Origin: Odobenus rosmarus divergens
Taxonomy: Eukaryota > Chordata > Mammalia > Carnivora > Odobenidae
Length of the DNA stretch: 64,000 nucleotides
Assembly: GCF_000321225.1 (NCBI RefSeq)
Contig: NW_004450459.1
Span: 1,384,471-1,448,470 of the forward strand
Direction: 5' to 3'
Positions within the stretch are counted from its first letter, which is position 1. Each line of letters starts with the position of its first letter. Positions 47,401-59,400 of the stretch are shown in pieces. The position numbers were made by a program, and so were the translations under genes. The notes under the pieces are model-generated. The model was not told the origin of the DNA and ran no database searches. It worked only from the letters and a program-made list of their open reading frames with translations.

Positions 47401-50400
47401 CAAAGATTCTCCACCCTTGAGGATATTTAAAAGACTTAGTGGCAGAATCCTAAGGCAATTCTAAAATGTTTCAAGTGTGGCAGCATTTTTACTGTTGTTG
47501 TTTGTTTGAAGTAATCATTCTATTCAAGAATAACATACAGAAAAGGGAATAAATCTTAAATATTCAGCTTGAAGAATGTTTACAAAGTGTACACACTCGT
47601 GTAACCACCGATCAGATTAAGAATTCGAATATTATCAGCAAGCCCAGATGCTGGGATATTATTCTGTCTCCTCAGCCACTAATCCCTCTAAAAAGTAACA
47701 TTAATCTTTTATTGCCATAGGTAAATATTGCCTACTTTTGAACATTTTATAAATGGAATAAATCAGTATTTTGTGTGTATGTTGGCTTCTTTCACTCAAC
47801 ATTGTGAAATTCATCTGTGTTCTGTGTAATAGTAGTTCAATCATTCTTTTTGATTTGTAGTATTTCTGCTGTATGAATATCTCACAATTTGGCTATCCAT
47901 TTTAGTATTGATGTATATATATATTTTTCTATTTGGGATTATAATGAGTAAAGCTGCCATAAAGATTCTTATATATTTCTTTGTTGAACATATGTATGCA
48001 TTTCTCTTTAGTATATATCTGGAAGTGGAGTAGAATTGCTGAGGCATTGGGTATTCATACATTTAGCTTTAGCAGAACTAAGGAGAAAATTATTTTTGAC
48101 ACTTGCTAGTAAGGCCAAATTTATTCAAGTCTCTCATGATAGGTATAGGGATTACTGCAATGGGGTTTTGTAGTAGGGGAGAGAGATTGGGCTCAACTCT
48201 GAATACCGATAAGAAAAGTGGAAATTTGTAGCCAAGGAGTAGAGTTGCGGGGGGAATCGGTGGATGGAAAATTACTAAGAGAAAACAGGGAGTAGGGGGC
48301 ATTCTGGCTAAACTGACCTATAGGATTCTTGCTAAACTGACCTATAGGATTCCAGCTGAAGGCAGACTGGGGTGATCAGATATTACCTGGGAGATGTTGG
48401 GGGTAGAGGAATTTGTTCAGGCATTGAGGGTAATCAGATATTGATGGTGAAGGATTCTGGCTAACGTGACTTAGCAGAATTCCTGCTAAAATTGGACCCT
48501 ATAAGGACAGAGATGGAAGCCCAAGGTCAGGCCTTGTCAAGCAGAGGGCTCAGAGGAGTCTGAATGAAGTTCGATCCAGGAGAGAATCTTTGTTGCAGAT
48601 AATGCCAAACTGTTTACCAAAGTGGTTGTACCAATTTATTCTTGAACTAGCAGAGCATGAGAGTTCCAGTTGCTTTGCATTCTTTCCAAAACTTGCATTA
48701 TCAGTTTTAAGATTTTGAATATTTCTCGTGTATGTAGTGGTATCTCATGGTGGTTTTACCTTGTATTTTTTCAATAACTAATGATGAGTTTTTTTTTGTT
48801 TTTTTTTTTTTCAGATACTAATTAGCCATTTGAACATCCTCATCTTTTGGAGTCCTTTTTCAAGTCTTTGGCCTAATTTCTTTTTTTTTTTTTTTTTTAA
48901 GATTTTATTCATTTATTTGACAGAGAGAGACACAGCGAGAGAGGGAATGCAAGCAGGGGGAGTGGGAGCGGGGGAAAGCAGGCTCCCTGCCAAGCAGGGA
49001 GCCCGACGCGGGGTTTGATCCCAGGACCCTGGGACCATGACTCGAGCCAAAGGCAGACGCTTAATGGCTGAGCCACCCAGGCGCCCCTTGGCCCAATTTC
49101 TAAATTAGGCTATCTTTTATGTTGATTTGTAGGAGTTCTTTATATAGTCAGAATGAGTCTTTGTATTGTGAGTATCTTCTTCCACTTCTTAGGTTGCATT
49201 TTCTTTGTTAAAGATATCTTTTGATAAACAGAAGTTCTTCATTTCAATAAAGTCCAATTTTTCAGTTTTTTAAATTAGAATTTTTTATGTCCTGCTTAGG
49301 AAATCTTTTTTCTTCTTGAAGGCTTATTGTTTTACCTTGTATACTTAAGTCCATATTAGGTCTGTGATTGACTTAAAATTTATTTTTATATATGGTATCA
49401 GCAGGGGTTAAGATTCATTTTTTCTTAAGGAATATTCATTTGACAGTATCAATTATGGAAAAGAGTAGCCTTTCACCTAGAGCACTGTAGAAACATTTTT
49501 GTCACCAAGTGAGTGACCGTGTACATTGGGTCTTTTTCTAGACTGTCTTTTGTCCCAGGGGCCTGCTTTTCTATCCTTCTGCCAATGTCACAGTCACACT
49601 GTCTTAATTTCTTTAGCTTTATACTTCTTAGTATCTGATAGTCTAAGTCTTCTAACTTTGTTGTTTTTCAGGATTGTCTTGGCTATTATTGGCCCTTTGC
49701 ATTTCCTTAACACATATTAGAATCTGCTTGTAAATTTCCACAAATGTCTGCTTGGAATTTTGACTGGAATTGTATTGAATCTGTACATCAATTTGGGGAG
49801 AATTGTGTTCTTGACAATATTGAGTCTTATGATCTATTAACATGGTATATTCCTATACTTAATTAGGTTTTTAATTTCAGGATTGTTTTACAGTTTTGCA
49901 TATAGAGATCTTGTCCATTTTATGCTAAGAACTTGATGTTTTGGGAGCCTTGTTCTTAAGTTTATTGTCTTCTCAGGTGACTACTTTGGAGGGGACATCC
50001 TTGATTAATACACCAATTTTGGTATGTTTAAAAAGGAGACATCTTCGAGCGCCTGGCTGGCTAGGTCAGTGGAGCGTGGGACTCTTGATCTCAGGGTTGT
50101 GAGTTCAAGCCCCGTATTGGGCATGGATCCTACTTAAAAAAAGAAGGAGTCATCTTATTTTCTTTTTTTTAAAACAAAGTTTCTGCCTGTTCTTTATTTT
50201 TATTTTATTATTATTATTTTTAAAGATTTTATTTATTTATTTATTTGACAGAGAGAGAGAGAGAGCACAAGCAGGGGGAGCAGCAGGCAGAGGGAGAGGG
50301 AGAAGCAGGCTCCCTGCTGAGCAGGGAGCCCGATGTGGGGCTCGATCCCAGGACCCTGGGATCATGACCTGAGCTGAAGGCAGGCACTTAATGACTGAGC

Positions 50401-53400
50401 CACCCAGGCATCCCTGGAGTCATCTTATTTTCATTTGTAGCAATAATTATTAGAAATTAGAGCTTTGTTTTCTTTTGAGGTAGCTATTGGTGCTTTCACT
50501 AGTATTAAGTAGCCAAGAAAGAGTTACTCTTGGAGCATGGGGATTTCAGTAGTTTTATCCTAGCTTGGAAATCTTTTACACCCATCATTGATTGTTGCAT
50601 GTTTATATATTTCACTATCTACATCCGAGGATGACCTTTATAAGTAGAATGATAAGCTAGCAAAGCTTTTCTGGCACTATTTGCCATAGTATATCTGGTC
50701 AATATTTTCAGTAATTAATCATATAAATAAGGGCTTCTGCCAGACTTTCAAGGCCCCTGAAAATTAGGCTCAATTCAGCTTGTCCATTCATGAATATCAT
50801 TACCATGTAATACAACACAAGGTTCTATGTAGGCTTGTCTCCTCAGTACATACTATGTTTATTTCCTCATCTAGGCCTTTGTAATGCAGTTTTTCTCTTA
50901 ACTAAATTCTACTGTTGTCAGATCCTTCTTCCTGAAGCTTTATTTCCAACCACTTCTTACTTTCTCTCATTTTAATTACACAGGATGTCTCTGTACCAAA
51001 GAGTTTATCATTTAGTCGTTTTGATTATTTTCGGTGTGTCGGTTTGTCTCCCTGGTTAAAATGTCAGTTCTGTTAGAGCAAAGACTCCTTTCTTCCTCCT
51101 CTGCGATCTTACCCCTCTGCCAGCACTCCTCTGAGCGGGGCAAATGCTTACTGATTAAGGACAGTGTAGCACAAATTTAGTCTTACAACAAAGATTGAGG
51201 ATTGGCTCAGTATAATTCTTGATTAGTTCTCTTTTGTCTGAGTATCGAGGCAGGGGTGGTTTAGGAGAGGTGGGGAGGATGGTGGGAAAGAGGAGAAGGT
51301 CTCAAATACTCACGCTTGTAGTGTGCCCTTAGTTGAGGACTGCCGTGCTAACGGAAGATGGCCATAGGTAGCATTTATTGTGCTTCTTCTGAATGTCAGG
51401 CACTGCCCTAGGCTTGGGGAGGGGGGGATAAAACATACTTTCCTTTCAAAGAAATCAGTAAAACATGGTGGTAAGTGTGACACTTATGTCACACTTATGT
51501 GCCTGTGTACTTAAAGTAGTACAGGCAGCCCCCAGAGAGGGAGTTTTTAGTTTTCAGTGCTGTTTTCTCTTTCTCTTGCCACCACCACTTTGGCCCCCCT
51601 GCCAGCATGAGTATATGTGAGCATGTGGTTTTAAGGGGCCACTAGATAGTCCCTTAGGGAGAGGCAGTGCCTGCATCCTGAAGCTCAACTTCTTGTTTTA
51701 GGTGTCTGAAACATCTAATACTGTGTAAGAGTGATTGTTTGATTCTCCCCAAATTACTTAAGTTTGTGACTCTATTTCCCCCATGTTTATCATCATAGTC
51801 CATTCAGCAGACAACACAAGAATGGAATTAATCATTCCAGGCGAGCAGCATTTCTACATGAAGGCAGTGAATGCAGCGGAAAGACAGAGGTGGCTGGTTG
51901 CTCTGGGGAGCTCCAAAGCCTGTTTGACTGATACTAGGACGAAAAAAGAAAAAGGTAACTATAAATTTTTCTTTTGTGATGAGAATATTTTCTTAAACAT
52001 AAATGTAAAGTGTCCTGTGCACTTTTAGTAATCTATCTTAAAGACATAATCAGAAATGTAGAGGATGATTTCCATGCATAGATATTCATCATAGTAAAAA
52101 AAACTTGTAAATAATGCAAAGGTTGAAATTTAGGGGAATGGTTCAGTAAACTATAGGCTGATATAAGCTGATATGTAGCCAAGGAATTTTAATAATGTGA
52201 GAAAATGCCCAATGTTAAATGATAATTGTAAAAAAGCAGGATTCAAAATTATATATCCATTCATTGGTCAGCTCAGGAAAAATATGTAAAGTTGGTCAAG
52301 TTGTTACCTTTGGAAAGGTAATTTGTGGGCAGGAGATTCACTTTTCAGGCATCGGGGTTCCCTGCTCAGTGGGGAGTCTACTTCTCCCTCTCTCTGCCCC
52401 TCCTTCCGCTCATGCTCTCTCTTTCTGTCAAATAAATACATAAAATCTTTAAAAAAATATTTATATTTTGGTAGTGAGTTTGCAATTGTTTGATTTTTCT
52501 AAATTTTTTTGTTTTTTCAAAATTTTTCATTGAGTATATATTACTTTTTTTTATAAAAGATTTTATTTATTTGAGAGAGAGAGAGGGGAAGCACAGAGGG
52601 AGAGTGAGAGGGAGAAGCAGACTTCAGCTAAGCAGAGAGCCTGATGTGGGGCTCGACCCCAGCACCCTGAGATCATGACCTGAGCCATAGGCAGACGCTT
52701 AACCGACTGAGTCACCAGGGCACCCCGAATATGTATTACTTTTATAATTAAAAAATAGTAGAAGTTAGTTAGATTACTGAAAACACTAAATTATGGGTAT
52801 TGAAAAGTGAAGGCCCAGAATTGAATTTATAATCATTTAAAAACATATGAAAGAACATCACGGGTAGGGTATGGCTAAGGGTAGGATAAGAAGGAGTGGA
52901 AACTCACAATAGCCAAAAGGTGGAAATAACCCAAATGTCCACAGACAAAGAAAGAAAAAAACAAAATGTAGTATTATACATACAATGGAATATTACTCAA
53001 CCTTTAAAAGGAAGGAAATTCAGACACATGCTACAACATGTATGAATCTCAAAAAGTAAGTGAAATAAGCCAGTCACAAAGGGACAAATATTATGATTGC
53101 ACTTACTGGAATACGTGGAGTAGTCAGATTTATAGAGACAAGGTGGAATAATGGTTGACAGGCGCTGGGGGTGGGGGAGAGGGGGCTTTATTGTTGAATG
53201 GGTGTAAAGTTTCAGTTGGGGAAGATGAAAAAGTTTTGGAGATGGATGATGGTAATGGTTGTAGGACATTGTGAATGTATTTAATGTATACTTAAAATGG
53301 CTAAAATGGTAAATTTCATTACATGTATTGTACTACAATTGAAAAAAAAAAAGAAGGAATGGATTTAAATTTGAGTAGAAACTAATTTAGGTTAGGTCAA

Positions 53401-56400
53401 GTGGGCAGATAGAGCTGGTTCGGTCCATTGTGGCTAGAGTGGCTTTGTGGCTAGTATCACAAAGCAGTGCCCCTGATCCAGGGAGTATGGAGAAATGCCA
53501 GGATCTAGCACGTGTATTTTCCCCTGCTTCCTCTGCTATTTACACTGCTGGTTTAGAGGGTATTGGTAAGTGAATGGCTGAGATTATGGCTGGATAGTTA
53601 GTGTGTCTGGACATATTAAAGGAAGTAAGCTCTTAATAAAACAATTCTGAAAACAGTATAATGTGAAGATGAAGTTATGAAAGGACCAGAAGAAAACAGA
53701 TGTTTATATAATAGTTTTGACTACATAAAAATTAAAAACTTCTATATGTTAAAATGTACAATAAAGAAAACTGAAAGAGAGCAGATAGATCTGGAAACGC
53801 GCTTCCAGTATATAGAATAGGACAGGGGAAAGATTGCTCTCTTTAATGTGTAAGAACTTTTATAAATTATTAATTTGTATGTTACTAAAAGAAAAAACCG
53901 AACGTCAGAACTGGAAAAATATGTAAAGGTTAGAAAAGACAGTTTACAAAAGAAGAAATACAAGCACATTTTAAATGAAAGATGAGTAATGGAATGGCAA
54001 TATCCTGTGTAAAATGTCCGGGCGGGGGGTGCCCGAGGGGCTCAGTCGGTTGAGTGACCAGCTCTGGATTTCGGCTCAGGACATGATCTCAGGCTGGGGA
54101 CAGAGCCCTGAGTCATGTTGGGCTCCACACTCAGCATGGAGTCTGCTTGAGATTCTCTCTCTCCCTTTGCCTCGGCCCCTCCCTCCATTCACGTGCACGC
54201 ACGTGCTCTCTCTCTCTCTCGCAAAATAAATAAAATCCTTAAAAAAAAATCCAGTGGTCATCACCACCCTGCCTCTGGGAATTAATCTACCTAGACGTCA
54301 CGTCAGATATATGACTCCCATTTTTTTTCCCAATTATTTGAAGAGAAGGTATTTCTTCAAGACCCTCGTATGCTATTTCCAAGGGCTCTCACCTCTTAAG
54401 CTATAGGTTTTTATGTCTACTGTCTTACTTTTTAAATGATTCCATTTTGTTTTATTTTTATTATTTTTTAAAAAAGATTTTATTTATTTGTTTGAGAGAG
54501 AGAGAGACACAGCGGGAGAGGGAACACAAGCAGGGGGAGTGGGAGAGGGAGAAGCAGGCTTCCCGCTGAGCAGGGAGCCCGATGCGGGGCTCGATCCCAA
54601 GACCCCGGGATCATGACCTGAGCCGAAGGCAGACGCCTAACGACTGAGCCACTCAGGCGCCCCTCCATTTTGTTTTATTGTTCAAAGGATATGAAAACAA
54701 TGTAACTGAATGTTTATATATGTTCCCTTCAGAAATAAGTGAAACCAGTGAATCTCTGAAAACCAAAATGTCTGAACTTCGCCTCTACTGTGATCTCCTA
54801 ATGCAGCAAGTTCATACTATCCAAGAATTTGTTCACCATGATGAGAATCATTCATCTCCCAGCATAGAGGTATACAAAGATGATCCTTTCATGTCTGGTT
54901 ATGCTTTGTAATACCCTGGTGGGTGAGGTTCTTCCCATAGGGTGGCAGAGAAGCGTTTTCAAAATGAGCTATTTTTAGCTATTCTGGGCTGTCCCTACTA
55001 CAGACTCCAGATATCCGTAGGAACTTCTAGATTATATCTGTGCAACCAAGTAAAGCAGGAAGCAGCACATTTCTCCAGGGAATCGAGGCTGATTTTTGCA
55101 GCTAATATGATTTGGAGGTTGGGGTGGGGAAGAAGCATTCCAGGCTTTGTTTTCTGGGCTGCAATCATTGGGCAACTGCTGTTCTCTTTCTTTTGGTAAT
55201 AAGGTTCCAGTTTCAGGGATTGAGAATTGATAAGTTAGCTTTATCAAAGAACTTTTTAAAAATGTCCTCAGAACAGTAATGCAGGAATCAAATTTCAGAT
55301 GTGTGGGGCCTGACAATGAGATAGGTTCACACTTTCTGATAAAGGAGGATCAGTGGGCCCTGCTGTTCTCTGGGTGAAAGGCCGGCATGGTTCTCAGTCT
55401 CCTTTTACCTAACTTGGGAGAAATGGGACAAGAAATCTTCCTGCCCCTCCTGTGGCCTTCTCCTGGTGGGGAGCAATCTTCTGTGAGGTCCCCTTTAGTT
55501 GTAGGCATGTTAAACCCCAAGGGCATTTACTGTTTCACCACAAGCTCTCTGGAGGTAGGTGCCCTCACATTTGCTCCGCAGCTCGGTGACAGCATCAAGG
55601 ACCTTCCACTCTGCCATTCTTGGTGTATTTGATTATTCCCCTAATGCCCAAGGCTTCAGGGTGACTGTCAAGGTCACACGGATGCAGGAGGCAGTTGGGG
55701 TAACCAAGGTGGAAAGAGACCTTCTCAACTTGCTGTCCTGGGCTTTTATCTGGGAACAAAAGTCTCAGCAACTCCTCAGCAGACTTCTCTTTTTTTTTTT
55801 TTTTTTCGGTCTGGGTCAAAGGAAGCTAAGAAATATCAATATTTGACAAAGGGTCATGGACTTGCCATGACTGGCTCAGACCAGCCTGTATTCATCCCCC
55901 AGGGTCAGGACACATTGCTGTCATAAAGAAAAGATTGGGGTTTGTATTCTACCAAGGAAGAAGTGGGAGAAGGGGTTTGGAGTATATATGAGTTGTGCCT
56001 GCCACTGAGTAACTCTCAGGGTGTTTCCATTGCTGTGACCTCCTTCAGAATTTGGTTACTTAGAAAATTACTGTTTAGGTTGGGTTTATCTAAGATACGT
56101 TTTTGTACATAGTTTTTCAATATGATTGGTTATTTGGTTTAAATGCAAAACTTATTTTTTCTTAGACTCTAATTTCATACACTGCTTGATAGACATTTCA
56201 TATTCATGTATTGCTTTAATTTTCTAAGGGAGTCGATTTTAAGTAGATTTGCATATAAGCTAGTAAGGTGTCTATTGGAGATAAAGTTTAGTCACTTGAT
56301 TAGAATGTGGTGCATGATTCCATATAGTTGTGTGTGAGTTTGTTCAACTCAGTGTGTAATTTTTCAGAACATGAATGAAGCCTCTTCTCTGCTTAGTGCC

Positions 56401-59400
56401 ACATGTAATACATTCATCACAACACTTGAGGAATGTGTGAAGATAGCGAATGCCAAGTTTAAACCTGAGATGTTTCAGCTGTCCCATCCGGATCCCTTGG
56501 TTTCTCCTGTGTCACCTTCTCCTGTTCAAATGGTTGGGAATTGTTTTTCTTCCAGTGATGTTGCATGTTTGTTTTTGTTTTTATTTTTAAGGGAGGAATC
56601 TGGCAGTGGGAGGGGAAATAATCAACAGATTGAATTTCTTTTTTAGATTGTACTCATCTTCGGTGTTGGAGCCTCTCAGCTGTTTGGGCTCAGCATGTAC
56701 CAAGGTCCTGATCGCCTCCCCAGGGAGGACTGTACCGTTTACCCCAGTGTGCCGGGAAAATATTATAATGCTCTGCGGGTGTTGTGACACAGAAGAGGTT
56801 GGGGGCACTGCTCTTCTTGGGATAAAATTAGGGATAAAATTAAGCAAAGGGGTAAAATTAAGCAAATCATAAAGGTGTTGTAAGGGATTTGAAGCAACAC
56901 GATATAGGGAAAACAGTATTTTATAGTCAGTATTTGGAACTGAGCCCTCTGAGTAGGCAAGTTCCTTAATCTCTCTGGACCTCGTTTTCTTCATCTATAA
57001 AATAAAAGGTCTCTTCCATCAGCAGGTCATTGCAAAGGGGCTAACCTGTTTAACACAGGTGCTTTGTGTTAGTTTCTTTCCTTCTGATTGCCCTGAACAA
57101 CAAGTACTCTTTCCCCGGGGCAGTGGACTCCTTGTCCTTCCCAAGCTCATAAACTTGCTTAGGCAAGCTGTGTGGAACTCGTAGGTGAGACAGAGTTTGA
57201 TGAGACTTTACATTTCTTTCATCCAAGTGTTTTCAGGAGCCCTTTTATAGAGGGAAGAATGCCACCTGGTACTATTTTAGCAATTACTTGAAGGCTTATT
57301 TGTTACAAGAAAGAATAGGGTACAACTTATTCCTAGGTTCTTTTATCCACCCCAGCCAATTTAGCTATATGAGATTAAGATTATTTTCTAAATTTTTTTC
57401 TAATCAGTGTATGATGGGCTAATAATGTCTTCTGGGACAGGTGTACTATGAAATGGGTTTTATGGGCAAATTATTTTGGGACGTGCTAGGTTAACTTAAA
57501 TGAATTGGGTTTCTCTGTCATAGGACTTCTTAGAACCTCTTTTCTTAGAACTTCTTTTATGCTAACATGTATTATGAATCTCTGAGAAGGAGAGATGGTG
57601 TACATTGTTTCTGGAATTTATTTGACCCTTCTTATATATTTTTGAATAACATCTCATAGTACAGTAGTGTTTAGTCGAACAGTTTGACAATATTGCTTTA
57701 TAAAACAATTGTAGATATGTTATGAACTGTGAAATAACCTATACGGTTGAACAAGAAAAGATCTTTTGAGATGGACGTATATATAGTGTTACGTTCGTAG
57801 ATTGGGCGCATTCAGGATGGTATGACTGTAGATGTCTCTTCTAGTGCTATGTTCCTGAAGTTGATATATAAGGGGTACACTGTTTTTTAAGGTGTCAAGT
57901 ACAGACTTTACTACAAATACTACTGTATTTGACTTTATAGAATCACATGCAATAAAACCACCTCAAAGCTGCCTTGTTTTTGTATTGAATTTCTGAGGAA
58001 AATGCCTTCTGTACAAATACTCTGTAGTATTTTATGTCTAAGAAACTATAACTGTTTTTAAATCAAAACCCTTTATCAGTAGCAACTTGACAGAAAGTCC
58101 AATAAGCTAATCTAAAAAATATTGGCTATTTTTACTTGCTTTGCCATTTTACTTCATACATCAAGCAAAAATTGTGGCTTATGATAATTAGTTCTGAAGA
58201 CACAGCATGGAAAAAAGGTTAGACAGTCTTTTTGGGAAAATCTCTTTTTTTTCTTTTTAATAACATGAGTAAATGGAAGATAAAGCTGTGAAAGATTTGA
58301 GAATTCTAAAACTATTTAAATTGATTTTTAAACTACTTTATGTAGTTAATCTCATTGTGTCCCTCCTAGAACAAATTTGCATTCAATTTTATTTCAAATC
58401 ATAATCAGAAGTTCAAACAATCGTCATTTTGACCCACAGATTGAGTGATTATTGTAGTGGTGATGTCCTTGGGTGAGTAAGCCCAAAGGACTTGACTTCT
58501 GTTAAGGGAGATGTTAATGTCCATCTGCAACTTGATGTCAATCATATTAGCGTTCCCTGGACTACAAATTGGGTTGGTCATATCTGTTATCATTTCAGCT
58601 GGGACTTCTCAGAGCAACTGGTGGCTCCTGTTACAAATACAGCAGGCATTTACATAACACAGATGTTAGACTTGGACTTGTAAGACCCTTGAGCCCCTGC
58701 GTATAAAAGCAACCGTCCTTAGCCTGCAGTATAAACTTTGCGTTTTTGCTACCTTGCTGAACATTGAAATAATCTGTTTTAATTGGGGCCCTCCTATTTT
58801 TTTTTTTTTGGTGGAGTAGTTGGATCTTTTAAATTAAGTTTAGTATTTGTCATATTTGTTAATGCTCTTAATCAGGTTTTTGAAAATTTTTTTAAATATA
58901 TGTTTTAGAGACCTATTTGAGACTTGGGGTTCTTCTTCTGAGTTTTTTTTTTTTTTTAATTATTTGAGACAGAGAGATACAGAGAGAGAGAGAGCATGAG
59001 CAGGGGGAGGTGCAGAAGGAGAGGGAGAAGCAGGCTCTCTGCTGAGCAGGGAGCCCAACATGGGACTCGATCCCAGGACCCTGGGATCATGACCTGAGCC
59101 GAAGGCAGAGACTTAACCATCTGAGCCACCCAGGCGCCCTTCTTCTGAGTTCTTTAAAGACTTGAATTACTAATGCCATCTTCCATGAAAACCGTACATC
59201 TGTGTAACAGCTACCTGAATAATGAATTATAAAGAAAAGCTTTGCTACCAGACTCTTTTCCTGTCCTATAAGAAAAAGAGAGGGAGAGATATTTATTAGA
59301 ATATTTTCTGGCTTGTTAGATATTCCTTTAAATTGTATGGTTTTTTGGAGTGGTTATATACATTTTTTATATTTTTATATACATGTACACACATACATAT

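Larger units (their letters stand above)
46910..50030 (-). mobile_element. Large broken antisense L1 in PLEKHA3 intron 2
   Basis: About 3 kb with antisense L1 3'-UTR and ORF2 text. Examples are TGTACACACTCGTGTAACCA, GTGAAATTCATCTGTGTTCT, ATGCCAAACTGTTTACCAAA, TTGGCTATTATTGGCCCTTT, and TACATCAATTTGGGGAGAAT. It is interrupted by SINEs at 47051 and 48882 and by an unidentified insert at about 48075-48598. All frames are broken. Confidence 0.8.
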
